18,834 nucleotides of DNA from an uncultured Cellvibrio sp. (GCA_946886255.1 CAMPIG010000040.1:1-18834); one strand, 5' to 3'. Numbered from the stretch's first letter, positions 1 to 8,406 are shown. Notes: generated from the sequence alone by a model not told the origin. Made by a program: numbers and translations.

Positions 1-166
1 GACATGCACCTTGGACTTTGTTACCAGCGTCGAATCCTAATCGGCCCCGTTCGTCGTAGTCATGTGTATGACCTTTGCGGTCATATTTTGTTCACGACGA
101 AGTGGCGGGCATTTTAGGGGGTTGGAGGGGAGATTGCCAGAGGAATTTTCGATGAATAGCGCGCCA

Positions 167-1108
167 TCACCCCAGCACCGCCTCACACATCGCCTTCACA
201 TGTCGATGGTCTGTTCCGCAGCAACCACCGATAATGGATAGCTTGCGCAGCTGTTTGCTCATCGCTTTATAACTCTGCCCCAATTCCTGCGGGTTGCCAT
301 CATCCAGCTCTGTGCATGCGTCGAGCTCCGCGTGACTTTTGCGCGAGGCATTGGCGCGCAGGCCGCGGATGCGATCGAGCCAGGGGCCTTCATCGTTTAG
401 GATATTTTCAAAGTGTGTGGGGTGAGCGCAATTAATTTGGTAGTACACCGGATAGCCACGGGTTTCTCGGTCCACTGTTTCGATGGCCTCGCGCAACGGC
501 TGCCCTGATGGTAATGCACCGTCTGTTTCGACCGTGAACGAAATCGCAACAGGCATACCGTGAATTTTGGCGGCCAGTGTAATGCCGATGGCTTCTTCAA
601 CATAGTTCAAGGTATAGGCCGTCACAATGTCTGCGTCACTATGGGCAAAGGTACGCATCTGTGTACTGTGATAATTCGCAGCTTCGCTGATCGTCATGCG
701 TTTGTCCGCTACATAGCCATCGCCGCGCGGGCCGATCACTCCACCGATCACAATCGGTTGAATCTCGGCTTGCCATTCATCGCGCAATGTTGTCAGCAGG
801 TGAATTGCCTGACGGTTAATTTCTTCAAGTTCAGTATTGTTGTAGCCCAGATGCGCGCCCCAATCCGCATTTGCTCGCCAGGTAGCGGTTTCAATAATCA
901 AGCCGGCGCGGTGTTGACGCGCAATGTCGGCATACCGTGCGTAGTAATTTTTCAGTGAGGTTATTCCGCTCTCGTTATTCAATAATGTAAAAGAGGCAAA
1001 GGCGGGTAATTCGATACCTTCGTGAAAAATAAGTGTGGTTTCCATTCCGCCGTCGCATACCAATAAGGTGTTATTGAGCTGCGGTAAGTTGTGTCGATAA
1101 CGTGCCAT
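167..1108 (-). CDS. Homocysteine S-methyltransferase family protein (MmuM-like)
   Basis: Predicted cytosolic zinc-dependent methyltransferase that moves a methyl group from a donor such as S-methylmethionine or a betaine to homocysteine, giving methionine. The 313-residue product has the family start (DGGMETTL near residue 20), the first zinc cysteine in INCAHP in the second half, and the paired zinc cysteines in IIGGCCGTDH near the C-terminus, so the active site looks complete. Length matches E. coli MmuM (about 310). I start at the ATG ending at 1108 because AAGGAG lies 6 bases upstream (1115-1120); a longer frame beginning with TTG at 1132 has no better site. It lies 27 bases downstream of the desaturase-like gene on the same strand, so the two are probably cotranscribed. 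The methyl donor cannot be read from sequence; no methionine permease gene adjoins it. Confidence 0.88.
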   Translation of the reverse strand: MARYRHNLPQLNNTLLVCDGGMETTLIFHEGIELPAFASFTLLNNESGITSLKNYYARYADIARQHRAGLIIETATWRANADWGAHLGYNNTELEEINRQAIHLLTTLRDEWQAEIQPIVIGGVIGPRGDGYVADKRMTISEAANYHSTQMRTFAHSDADIVTAYTLNYVEEAIGITLAAKIHGMPVAISFTVETDGALPSGQPLREAIETVDRETRGYPVYYQINCAHPTHFENILNDEGPWLDRIRGLRANASRKSHAELDACTELDDGNPQELGQSYKAMSKQLRKLSIIGGCCGTDHRHVKAMCEAVLG

Positions 1109-1135
1109 GATTTTCTCCTTAAAGGGCTGCAAAAA

Positions 1136-1918
1136 TTATTCAGTGATTAATTGACTTGTGGTCGGCTCTTTGGGCTTGGTGACATCGCGGCCGAGTAGCA
1201 GGTCGCCAAGTCTCAATGACGCGCCGTTATAAAAGCCGTTGTCAGCAATAAATTCTTTCGGGTTTACAAAGGTGTCAAACAGCAAATCAAACATCGGCAG
1301 GTCGGAGTAGTTGTGCGAGTGAATGCCACGTCCGTGGTGATAAGAATGGCTCTCCGGACGTTGCACAATGTAGCCAAGCCAACGCGGTGTACGCAGGTTG
1401 CTGTGTTGAAAAACGGAGAGAAACATCGTGATATACAGCACTATAACGGTCGCTTCCGGTGTGATGCCGATGATCACGGTAAGGCACAAACTGTTGAGCA
1501 GGGTCCAGCCCAACATATCCAGTGGGCTGAACCAGAGTGCACCATAAGTATCGAGTCGCTCGGCGCTGTGGTGCATTTGATGAAAATATTTCCATAAAAA
1601 ATTATGGCGATGCATCGCCCGATGCCACACATAAACGCCGGCTTCATAAACCAGCAGCCCTACCAGTGCCCCGACCCCTGTGCCGAGCCAGGTCAAATCA
1701 AAGAGTTGCCACTGGATAAGGGTTTCGCCCCATACCAAAGGCAAATAGGAAGATATAAAAAAGAACACCATAAAGGCACTCAAACCGCGTACACGCCACC
1801 AAGGGCTGTGCGGTAATCGGCGTGCTGGAAAAAGCGCTTCCACCAAAATTAAAATGGCGTAAAGTATAAAAACTGTGATCGATATCGGATCACGTAAAAG
1901 GTCGAGAGGGGTAGGCAT
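1136..1918 (-). CDS. Sterol desaturase / fatty acid hydroxylase superfamily membrane protein
   Basis: Integral membrane di-iron oxygenase of the fatty acid hydroxylase superfamily (PF04116 type). The histidine boxes are visible: HRAMH followed by HQMHH in the middle, and HSYHHG with a further HSH in the C-terminal part. Several hydrophobic segments flank them: one near the N-terminus (ITVFILYAILILVEALF), one or two around residues 40-100, and a pair after the HQMHH box. I choose the ATG at 1918 (260 residues), with GGAG 6 bases upstream; an upstream in-frame extension to 1987 adds 23 residues that do not look like family sequence. It is the first gene of a probable two-gene unit with the homocysteine S-methyltransferase and is divergent from the GlxA-type regulator. 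Substrate (sterol, fatty acid, alkylglycerol or carotenoid) is not determinable. Family call is firm, function is not. Confidence 0.85.
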   Translation of the reverse strand: MPTPLDLLRDPISITVFILYAILILVEALFPARRLPHSPWWRVRGLSAFMVFFFISSYLPLVWGETLIQWQLFDLTWLGTGVGALVGLLVYEAGVYVWHRAMHRHNFLWKYFHQMHHSAERLDTYGALWFSPLDMLGWTLLNSLCLTVIIGITPEATVIVLYITMFLSVFQHSNLRTPRWLGYIVQRPESHSYHHGRGIHSHNYSDLPMFDLLFDTFVNPKEFIADNGFYNGASLRLGDLLLGRDVTKPKEPTTSQLITE

Positions 1919-1947
1919 TTTATGCTCCATCTTGATCAGGTTATCCC

Positions 1948-1963
1948 TGGCTCGGAAGAGCCA
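1948..1963. other. Short perfect hairpin in divergent leader
   Basis: TGGCTC and GAGCCA form a 6-bp perfect stem with a GGAA loop on the plus strand (TTCC on the minus). It lies about 30 bases upstream of the desaturase-like ATG, inside the 165-base divergent gap 1919-2083. It could be a regulator half-site pair or a 5' leader hairpin. I recognise no riboswitch class here. Confidence 0.3.
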
Positions 1964-2083
1964 AAGCCGGCAATAACGCCACCCCACGAATATCTGTTGG
2001 TCGGCGCTATTGATGTTCGTAATCTACCGCCAAACGCGTAGCGATGATAAAGCCGTTTACGCAACAAACCGGACATTTCTGCC

Positions 2084-3127
2084 ATGAACGAACCCGTCAG
2101 CCAGATTCGCATTGCTGTCCTGGCCTTTCCTGATGCCACCGTCTCAACGATTTACGGCATGTATGATTTGTTTATGAGTGTGGGGCGTGATTGGGGTTTT
2201 CTGACTTCGGGAACGCCGGGGCCATCGCTGATCCAGCCGGTCATCGTAGGCGCGCGCGACGGAAGTTTTATCACCGCTAACGGGATTGTGCTCGAGCCGC
2301 AATGTCATGTGGAAGATTTTCCGCAACCGGATGTCGTGTGCGTGCCTGATGCCTTTGTGCCGCCTGGCGCCGAATTGACCGGTCGGTTTGAACCGGAACT
2401 GCATTATCTGCGCACCCTGTATCACCAAGGCAGCATTATTGCGACGGCCTGTTCGGGCGCTTTATTGTTGGCAGAAGCAGGGTTGCTGAACGGATACGAA
2501 GCTACAACACATTGGGGTTATTGCGATTATGTGCGCGAGCGTTATCCTGCCATTCGTTTATACCCGGAACGTGCGTTGGTAGCCTCCGGTCACGAACAAC
2601 GTTTGATTATGGCGGGCGGTGGTACCAGTTGGCTTGATCTCGCGCTGTTATTAATCGCGCGCTTGTGTGGAGTTGAAGAAGCCATGCGGGTAGCGCGTAT
2701 TCATTTGATCGATTGGCACAGTGTGGGCCAACAACCTTTTGCCAATCTCGCGCGTTCGCGCCAAGCGGGCGATGCCGTCATTGCCGATTGCCAGGTGTGG
2801 ATCGCGCAGAATTATCAACAGCCGGGGCCCGTCGCCCGTATGGCACAACGCAGCGGGTTGGCGGAGCGCTCTTTTAAACGACGTTTTCAACAAGCTACCG
2901 GCATGTCACCCTTGGAATATGTTCACACGTTGCGTTTGGAAGAAGCAAAACAAATGTTGGAAGCCGGCGATTTACCTGTTGAAGCCGTGGCCAACGAAGT
3001 GGGTTATGAAGATGCGGGGTTTTTCAGCCGCTTGTTTCGCCGGCAAGTCGGCATTACCCCCTCGGCCTACCGTAAACGTTTTGGTGGAATGCGGCAGGCG
3101 TTGGCTGCTAGTCGGGGTGTGAGATAA
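2084..3127 (+). CDS. GlxA-family AraC-type transcriptional regulator (DJ-1/PfpI + HTH)
   Basis: Cytosolic DNA-binding regulator of 347 residues. The N-terminal part (about residues 10-200) is a DJ-1/PfpI class I amidotransferase-like sensor domain with the family signature ATACSGALLLAEAGLLNG and then GGGTSWLDLAL. The C-terminal 110 residues carry the two helix-turn-helix motifs of the AraC family: MAQRSGLAERSFKRRFQQAT, then the conserved EVGYEDAGFFSRLFRRQVG and PSAYRKRF. This domain pair is typical of GlxA-type regulators, several of which in Pseudomonas sense quaternary amines or amino acids (GbdR, CdhR, ArgR). It is divergently transcribed from the desaturase/homocysteine methyltransferase pair, so local control of that pair is the simplest guess. 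Ribosome binding site is weak (GGACA region upstream). Ligand unknown. Confidence 0.9.
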   Translation: MNEPVSQIRIAVLAFPDATVSTIYGMYDLFMSVGRDWGFLTSGTPGPSLIQPVIVGARDGSFITANGIVLEPQCHVEDFPQPDVVCVPDAFVPPGAELTGRFEPELHYLRTLYHQGSIIATACSGALLLAEAGLLNGYEATTHWGYCDYVRERYPAIRLYPERALVASGHEQRLIMAGGGTSWLDLALLLIARLCGVEEAMRVARIHLIDWHSVGQQPFANLARSRQAGDAVIADCQVWIAQNYQQPGPVARMAQRSGLAERSFKRRFQQATGMSPLEYVHTLRLEEAKQMLEAGDLPVEAVANEVGYEDAGFFSRLFRRQVGITPSAYRKRFGGMRQALAASRGVR

Positions 3128-3236
3128 GTCGCTGGCTAAAGTAGAAAACTGACGCATACTTACATAGCTGCTCATGCATTGGTCGGACTCATATAACAAA
3201 TTTGCAGCTTTTCATTGAAGAACGTCAGGAGCAGTT

Positions 3237-3764
3237 ATGCTCGAACAAAAATCGCTGCTGTTGTTGATTAAACGCTATAAAAATCGTCACATTGATGATC
3301 GCGCCTTCTATCAATCGCTCACCGAAATATTGACTGACGAGATTGGCTGTACCCGCGCCAGCTTGTGGCTCTATTCTGATTTGCTCCTGAATGAGATTGA
3401 AACGGTTGATCTCTATGATCGTGATAAAAACACCCACAGTTCAGGTGCACGATTATACGAGGAAACATTCCAGCCTTACTTTGCCGCTATGCGGCTAGAG
3501 GGTTGTATTGATGCGCCCAACGCGCGGGAACATCCGGCTACGCAGTGTTTCAACGAGCGTTATTTCCTGCCTAACGATATTTATTCCTTGCTCGATATTG
3601 GCATCGTCTTTAATGGCCAAGTGGTTGGCGTGTTTTGTTGTGAGCAGGTGGGCGAGGTTATGCTCTGGCGTGCAGAACAAAAAGCCTTTCTTGAACAAGC
3701 TGGCAAATTGATTGCCTTTGCATTAAAACCGCTGCTGGTGCATAAATTTTCAGAATTATTTTAA
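3237..3764 (+). CDS. Stand-alone GAF domain protein
   Basis: A 175-residue soluble protein that is essentially one GAF domain. Family features are LTEILTDEIGCTRASLWLYS near the start, the central ILDIG-like strand (SLLDIGIVFNGQVVGVFCCEQVG) and the closing helix WRAEQKAFLEQAGKLIAFAL. No kinase, cyclase, phosphodiesterase or HTH segment follows, and I see no membrane segment. The ATG has a good AGGAG five bases upstream. It follows the GlxA-type regulator on the same strand with a 109-base gap and ends 16 bases from the end of urtE, which runs toward it. It is probably a small-molecule-binding or partner-binding sensor module; ligand and partner are unknown. Association with either neighbour is not supported beyond proximity. 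Confidence 0.75.
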   Translation: MLEQKSLLLLIKRYKNRHIDDRAFYQSLTEILTDEIGCTRASLWLYSDLLLNEIETVDLYDRDKNTHSSGARLYEETFQPYFAAMRLEGCIDAPNAREHPATQCFNERYFLPNDIYSLLDIGIVFNGQVVGVFCCEQVGEVMLWRAEQKAFLEQAGKLIAFALKPLLVHKFSELF

Positions 3765-3780
3765 GTCGGCCAACTGCCAT

Positions 3781-4476
3781 CTACACACTCAAATACTGCT
3801 GCACTAATCCTTCATGTAATTCGGCAATAGGTCCGGTTGCCACCACGCTGCCTTTCTCCATAATAAAAAAGTCATCGGCCACGCGGCGCGCGAACGGCAA
3901 TTTTTGTTCAACCAAAAGAACCGTTAAATTCAACTCACGATTCAGGCGGCGGATAACATCGCCGATATCACGCACGATATTCGGTTGAATACCTTCGGTG
4001 GGTTCGTCGAGAATCAATAATTTCGGGTCAAGGACCAAGGCGCGGCCAATCGCCAGCTGTTGTTGTTGACCACCAGACAGGTCACCGCCACGGCGGTATT
4101 TCATTTCCTTGAGCACGGGAAATAATTCGTAAATATGGTTGGGAATAAACCGCGCTTTGTCTTTGCGGGCACCGAGGGAAATCTTCAGATTTTCTTCCAC
4201 GGTTAACAATGGAAAAATTTCCCGCCCCTGGGGCACGTAGCCGATGCCTGCACGGGCACGGGCTTCGGTGGAAAGTTTGCTGATGTCCTGGCTGTTGAAT
4301 TGCAACTGGCCATCGCGCACCGGCAGTAAACCGGTGATACATTTCAATAGCGTAGTTTTACCCACACCGTTGCGCCCGATCAGGCAACCGCAGGTGCCTT
4401 GTTTCAGGTTGAGCGACAAATCCCACAGGATGTGGCTTTGGCCGTAGTATTGATTAATGTATTGGATGTGCAGCAC
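3781..4476 (-). CDS. urtE: Urea ABC transporter ATP-binding subunit UrtE
   Basis: One of two cytosolic ATPases powering the urea importer. Visible motifs in order: Walker A GRNGVGKTT (about residues 34-42), Q-loop segment GYVPQGREIFP, ABC signature LSGGQQQQLAIGRAL, Walker B LLILDEPTEGIQP, and the H-loop region LLVEQK, where Q-K replaces the usual H-D as in LivF/UrtE-type ATPases. I start at the GTG at 4476 (231 residues) because GGAG lies 6 bases upstream and the protein then begins MLHIQYINQYYGQSHIL, which matches the family N-terminus. An upstream in-frame GTG at 4488 lacks a good ribosome binding site. It is the last gene of the cluster; a REP pair separates it from urtD. No clear terminator follows in the 16 bases before the convergent GAF gene. 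Confidence 0.95.
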   Translation of the reverse strand: MLHIQYINQYYGQSHILWDLSLNLKQGTCGCLIGRNGVGKTTLLKCITGLLPVRDGQLQFNSQDISKLSTEARARAGIGYVPQGREIFPLLTVEENLKISLGARKDKARFIPNHIYELFPVLKEMKYRRGGDLSGGQQQQLAIGRALVLDPKLLILDEPTEGIQPNIVRDIGDVIRRLNRELNLTVLLVEQKLPFARRVADDFFIMEKGSVVATGPIAELHEGLVQQYLSV

Positions 4477-4514
4477 GGTGTTCTCCACTTGCTTGATATT
4501 TTTTTCAAATACTT

Positions 4515-4600
4515 GTCGGATTACGAGGCTGCGCCTCTAATTCGACCTACGGGTGTGGTGTGTTGTATTGGTAGGTCGGATTAGCGCAGCGTAATCCGAC
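4515..4600. repeat. REPIN-like inverted REP pair between urtD and urtE
   Basis: Two palindromic REP units, 4515-4550 and 4571-4600, face each other with their GACCTAC / GTAGGTC tails inward across a 20-base spacer. The second unit has the core arms GGATTA / TAATCC around GCGCAGCG. The first has a longer hairpin in which GAGGC and GCCTC pair inside the outer arms, and TTCGAC replaces TCCGAC. The pair sits wholly between the urtD stop and the urtE start, so it would be transcribed into the urt message. Confidence 0.9.
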
Positions 4601-4629
4601 AATAAAATACATGGTGCAATAATTATGCG

Positions 4630-5442
4630 TCACTCACCCAAATACACCTCAATCACCTTCGGATCATTTTGCACCTGGTCCATGGTGCCCTCGGTCAACA
4701 CCGAACCCTGGTGCAATACGGTCACCTTGCGGGCAATGGAACGTACAAATTTCATATCGTGTTCCACCACAATTACCGAATGGTCACCCGCGAGAGACAC
4801 CAGCAACTCGGCGGTTTTTTCTGTCTCTTCACCGGTCATGCCGGCGACGGGTTCGTCAACCAATAACACGCGCGGATTTTGCATCAACAACATACCGATT
4901 TCGAGCCACTGCTTTTGACCGTGGGATAACGCACCGGCATTGCGATGGCGCAAATCCGCCAGACCAGTTTGTACCAATACTTCGTCAATACGATAACGCT
5001 GATTGCTGTTAAGTGATTGGGTTAAGGTCCACCAAACGCGTTTATCCGCTGCGGTGGCCAGTTCCAGATTTTCATAAACTGTCAGGGCTTCAAAGATTGT
5101 CGGCTTCTGAAATTTACGCCCGATACCGCCGCGCGCTATCTGGTGTTCAGACAATTCGAGTAAATTAATTTGCTGACCAAAATAAACGCTGCCGCTGTCC
5201 GGTTTGGTTTTACCGGTAATCACATCCATCATGGTGGTTTTACCGGCACCGTTAGGACCAATGATGCAACGCAATTCGCCTTCATCCACATACAGGTTGA
5301 GGTTATTCAGCGCGCGAAAGCCATCGAAGCTGACGGTAACGCCTTCCACATACAAAATCGGCCCATGGGTGGTATCCAGCGGTGCACCGAAGTTGGGGTC
5401 GCTTTGTCCAAGGGTACGGCGCGCCTGGTTAAAAATATTCAT
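4630..5442 (-). CDS. urtD: Urea ABC transporter ATP-binding subunit UrtD
   Basis: Second ATPase of the urea importer, 270 residues. Walker A GPNGAGKTT lies at residues 62-70, the Q-loop region at FQKPTIFEALTVYENL, the signature LSHGQKQWLEIG at 172 onward, Walker B RVLLVDEP at 191-198, and the switch histidine in IVVEHDMKFV. The noncanonical signature LSHGQ and the following VAGMTGEE are typical of UrtD rather than of general LivG proteins. The ATG overlaps the urtC stop by one base (TGATG), with GGAGGAG inside the end of urtC, so translation is probably coupled to whatever ribosomes reach the end of urtC. That matters because urtC carries an internal stop. All ATPase motifs are intact. Confidence 0.95.
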   Translation of the reverse strand: MNIFNQARRTLGQSDPNFGAPLDTTHGPILYVEGVTVSFDGFRALNNLNLYVDEGELRCIIGPNGAGKTTMMDVITGKTKPDSGSVYFGQQINLLELSEHQIARGGIGRKFQKPTIFEALTVYENLELATAADKRVWWTLTQSLNSNQRYRIDEVLVQTGLADLRHRNAGALSHGQKQWLEIGMLLMQNPRVLLVDEPVAGMTGEETEKTAELLVSLAGDHSVIVVEHDMKFVRSIARKVTVLHQGSVLTEGTMDQVQNDPKVIEVYLGE

Positions 5443-5957
5443 CAGTGCGTCTCCTCCGCCGGGTTAAGTGTCGGTGCCTTGGGTGTGTCATTGGGTGGCG
5501 TTTTATCGTTGCGTTTAAACCGCGCAACCAACCCGACTAAACCTTTAGGCAATACCAACGTGACCAACACAAATAACGAGCCCAGCACAAACAACCAGGC
5601 TTCCGGCGACCAGGAGGTGAAAATAGTCTTGCCATAATTGACGGCAAAGGCACCGACAATCGCGCCGAACAAGGTGCCGCGTCCGCCGGTCGCCACCCAC
5701 ACGACCAACTCAATGGAATTCAACGGTGCAAATTCGCCGGGATTGATGATGCCGACTTGCGGAACATAAAGTGCGCCGGCAATACCCGCCAATACCGACG
5801 AAAACACAAATAGCCAAAGCTTGTAGGACTCCACCTTATAGCCGCAAAAACGAGTGCGACTTTCTGCATCGCGGATCGATACGATAATCCGGCCCATACG
5901 CGAGGTCACAATATAACGGCAGGCAAGGTAAGCGAGGATTAACATCAGTGCAGACAT
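5442..5957 (-). CDS. UrtC C-terminal half (possible reinitiation product)
   Basis: An ATG lies three codons after the in-frame TAA and opens a 171-residue frame to the normal urtC end. It contains the coupling-loop motif IRDAESRTRFCGYKVE and four hydrophobic segments. A GGTGAG stretch about 10 bases upstream is a poor but possible ribosome binding site, so termination-reinitiation could yield a two-piece permease. This is speculative; the ATG may simply be an internal methionine. Confidence 0.35.
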   Translation of the reverse strand: MSALMLILAYLACRYIVTSRMGRIIVSIRDAESRTRFCGYKVESYKLWLFVFSSVLAGIAGALYVPQVGIINPGEFAPLNSIELVVWVATGGRGTLFGAIVGAFAVNYGKTIFTSWSPEAWLFVLGSLFVLVTLVLPKGLVGLVARFKRNDKTPPNDTPKAPTLNPAEETH

Positions 5958-5963
5958 TACAAA

Positions 5964-6590
5964 TTAACTCACCCGTGTGCCGCTGGCGGTGATGGAAAAA
6001 CCAAGAATATCTTTAAAATCCGTCAAGCCGTTGTTGCCGCCAAAGCCCATCTCGTTGCGGAAGAAAGCGAGCATCAATGCATAGGTCAGAGCTTGCGTAA
6101 TAATCGCAAAATACACGCCGGTCACACGGGAGCGAAATGCGAGCCAGCCGAACACCAGTGCGAGCAATCCTGGAATGACCAGCACCATCAGCATCGCGAA
6201 CCAGAACATATCAAAACCCTGCCAATACCAGGGCAGTCCATCCCAGTTTAAAAACACCATAAAGTCTGGCAATTCGGGATTACCATATTGGCCCCGGTCG
6301 CCGATCTGCCGCATCAAATACATGCCCATGGCGTAGCCGCCCAAGGCAAAGAAAACGCCATGCCCCAGCGATAAGATACCGGCGTATCCCCAAATTAAAT
6401 CTACCGACAGCGCCAGCAGTGCATAACAGAGAAATTTACCGAGAAGGGTGACACTGTAGGTGGAAACATGAAACACTGAGCTTTGCGGCACTGCCAAATT
6501 CAGGATTGGCACAACGACGGCGGTTAGCGCTATCAGCCCCAACACAATCATGCCGCCGCGATCGCTGAGTAATAAACGTTGAGTCAACAT
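5964..6590 (-). CDS. UrtC N-terminal half
   Basis: The 208-residue product that would be made if the internal TAA terminates. It starts MLTQRLLLSDRGG with only a weak ribosome binding site, follows urtB by 58 bases, and carries about four to five hydrophobic segments up to NNGLTDFKDILGFSI. It lacks the coupling loop that contacts the ATPase subunits, so alone it should not support transport. Confidence 0.5.
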   Translation of the reverse strand: MLTQRLLLSDRGGMIVLGLIALTAVVVPILNLAVPQSSVFHVSTYSVTLLGKFLCYALLALSVDLIWGYAGILSLGHGVFFALGGYAMGMYLMRQIGDRGQYGNPELPDFMVFLNWDGLPWYWQGFDMFWFAMLMVLVIPGLLALVFGWLAFRSRVTGVYFAIITQALTYALMLAFFRNEMGFGGNNGLTDFKDILGFSITASGTRVS

Positions 6591-6648
6591 AAATCCGTTC
6601 TCAATTTTGATAAGCGTTTCGTCGGTTCTGTATTGTCAACAGAAGCAT

Positions 6649-8295
6649 TTAATCTGCCGCTGCGCGACCTTTTTGCGGGAATAATCCCTTGGGTTTTTTC
6701 TGAATGAACAAGATGAGTAACACCAGCACCAAGACTTTGGCCAATACCGCACCGGCATAGGGTTCCAAAAATTTGTTGATAATGCCGAGCCCCATAGCGC
6801 CGACCAGCGTCCCCCACAAGTTACCCACACCACCAAACACCACCACCATAAATGAATCGATGATATAAGCCTGACCCAGATTGGGTCCGACGTTGGTCAG
6901 TTGCGATAAGGCAACGCCGGCGATGCCCGCAATACCGGAACCCAAACCAAAGGTCAAAGCATCTACCCAATTGGCTCGCACACCTACCGCGCGCGCCATC
7001 GAACGATTCTGCGAAACAGCACGGACTTTTAAACCAAGAGAGGTTTTTTTGAGGATCATCATCAACACAAAAAACACCACGAGACCGAAGATCAAAATGT
7101 AAAAGCGGTTGTAGGTAATGGATAACACCGGATTAATTTCCATCGAGCCACTCATCCAGTCCGGCAGACTCACGGCACGGTTCAGTGGCGAAAAAATACT
7201 GCGTGCTGCCTGTTGCAAAATCAAACTGATACCGAAGGTAGCAAGCAAGGTTTCCAGCGGGCGGCCGTATAAAAAACGGATCACGCCACGCTCAATGGCA
7301 ATGCCCACCAGACCGGCTACCACAAACGCTGCCGGCACGGCGATTAATAAACTATAGGTAATCTGGTTGGGGAAAATCTGTTGCACTACCCAGGTGGTAT
7401 AGGCCCCGATCATCATCAGCTCTCCGTGGGCCATGTTGATGACGCCCATCACACCAAAAGTAATAGCCAAGCCGATGGCCGATAACAACAACACCGAGCC
7501 CAGGCTTAAACCAAAAAAAACATTCTCACCGAAACGGTACACCGCAATGCGATCTTCAATCGCGTTAAGTGCTTGTTGTGCTTTATTGCGTACTTCTTTG
7601 TTGTCATCACTAGCGGCGAGTGTCGTGAGTGTGGTACGCACTTCCTGTTCGAGCGAACCGCTAAACAAGGCAATCGCATCCAACCGTGCGTTGGGATCCT
7701 CGCTTTCAACATTAAAGAGCGCGATAGCGATAGTAATAGCATCGCGCACTTTCGTATTAGGTTCGGTGGATTGGCGGGTTTTCAGTAATTCAATACTGTC
7801 GTTATCAACACCATCGCTGATCAATTGTTTGACAGCGTTAAGGCGTACATCGGGCTGCGCGTGGTTGATATTGATGGCGGCCAGCAGCGTGCGCAATTGA
7901 CCGCGCATGCGATTGTTGATCGGGATACGCTTTAATTTTTTAGCTGTATCGGCGGCGAGTAGGTCGCCTGAAAGCGCATCGATAAATTTATCGTTACCGG
8001 TATCGATCGCCACTGTGGGAGGATTGCCCCGGTCTGCATATAAATTACCTTGCTGCAGCGCTTCAATGATAGACGGCGCGCGTTCATCATTCACCGTCGC
8101 CAGCGCTTTGATGGTCTGGCCACGTTTGGATAAGCTTCCCTTGGGCAACTCCTGCACCAAGGTTTCAAATTCAGTCGCCGCGGTGTATGTGGCTTCACCG
8201 GACTCAGCGTCAGTCTGTGCCATGGCGCTGTGAGCCAGGCTGGTCAGCAGGCATAGCCCCAGCACACTTTTCAACAGCCACTGTAGGTTAGGCAT
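6649..8295 (-). CDS. urtB: Urea ABC transporter permease subunit UrtB
   Basis: Inner-membrane permease of the urea importer, 548 residues, in the long proteobacterial form. Residues 1-26 look like a signal peptide (ending AHSAMAQ). Residues 30 to about 250 form a helical, HEAT-repeat-like exported region with repeats such as VRLNAVKQLISDG, VRDAITIAIALF and VRNKAQQALNAIEDR. The LivH-type permease follows from about residue 250, with SVLLLSAIGLAITFGVMGVINMAHGELMMIGAY and the ATPase-coupling motif NRSMARAVGVRANWVDALTFGLGSGIAGIAGVAL. It ends QKKPKGLFPQKGR, as usual for the family. The gap to urtA (164 bases) contains a hairpin; urtC follows after 58 bases. Frame is intact. Confidence 0.94.
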   Translation of the reverse strand: MPNLQWLLKSVLGLCLLTSLAHSAMAQTDAESGEATYTAATEFETLVQELPKGSLSKRGQTIKALATVNDERAPSIIEALQQGNLYADRGNPPTVAIDTGNDKFIDALSGDLLAADTAKKLKRIPINNRMRGQLRTLLAAININHAQPDVRLNAVKQLISDGVDNDSIELLKTRQSTEPNTKVRDAITIAIALFNVESEDPNARLDAIALFSGSLEQEVRTTLTTLAASDDNKEVRNKAQQALNAIEDRIAVYRFGENVFFGLSLGSVLLLSAIGLAITFGVMGVINMAHGELMMIGAYTTWVVQQIFPNQITYSLLIAVPAAFVVAGLVGIAIERGVIRFLYGRPLETLLATFGISLILQQAARSIFSPLNRAVSLPDWMSGSMEINPVLSITYNRFYILIFGLVVFFVLMMILKKTSLGLKVRAVSQNRSMARAVGVRANWVDALTFGLGSGIAGIAGVALSQLTNVGPNLGQAYIIDSFMVVVFGGVGNLWGTLVGAMGLGIINKFLEPYAGAVLAKVLVLVLLILFIQKKPKGLFPQKGRAAAD

Positions 8296-8406
8296 AGCGC
8301 ATTTCTCTTTCGATTAAGTCTGGCCTTTGCAACCGGCCGGATTTTTGATGCGTTTTTTGCAGAGCAAACCTTGATGCGATTTACCCTGCAAAAGAAGGAT
8401 CGGGTT

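Larger units (their letters stand above)
5442..6590 (-). pseudogene. urtC: urtC, urea ABC permease subunit, split by in-frame stop codon
   Basis: Second membrane permease of the urea importer. The frame spans 382 codons, close to family length, but codon 209 is TAA (5964-5966, minus strand). Reading through gives ...ITASGTRVS-stop-FVMSALMLILAYLACRY, and both sides are good UrtC sequence in the same frame, so this is a single nonsense change and not a frameshift. The position is usually a hydrophobic residue in a membrane helix; TTA (Leu) to TAA would be one substitution. The upstream half holds the GKFLCYALLALSVDLIWGY and SLGHGVFFALGGYAMGMYLMRQ segments. The downstream half holds the ATPase-coupling loop IRDAESRTRFCGY and the last helices. 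A true nonsense mutation, split-gene expression, or a base-calling error are all possible. Neighbouring urt genes are intact. Confidence 0.8.

Noticed and set aside
67..85. TATGACC-TTTGC-GGTCATA hairpin followed by TTTTG on the plus strand, terminator-like.
   Set aside because: Stem is AT-rich and only 7 bp, the T-run is short, and no plus-strand gene can be shown upstream.
1..117. Frames open to the left edge: a plus-strand frame ending in TAG at 115-117 and a minus-strand frame reading like an RHS/YD fragment (HDYDERGRLGF).
   Set aside because: Too short to choose between; the minus frame has an in-frame TGA about 95 bases in and no start codon. No family can be claimed.
560..958. 132-codon plus-strand frame opposite the homocysteine S-methyltransferase.
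   Set aside because: Antisense shadow of a gene with clear family motifs; no recognisable product or ribosome binding site.
1919..2083. Possible methionine/SAM-related riboswitch in the leader of the desaturase/homocysteine methyltransferase pair.
   Set aside because: Only small hairpins are visible; I could not match the conserved core of any SAM or SAH riboswitch class.
6626..6644. TTCTGT / ACAGAA 6-bp inverted repeat between urtB and urtC.
   Set aside because: Short, AT-rich and without a T-run; expected by chance at this length.
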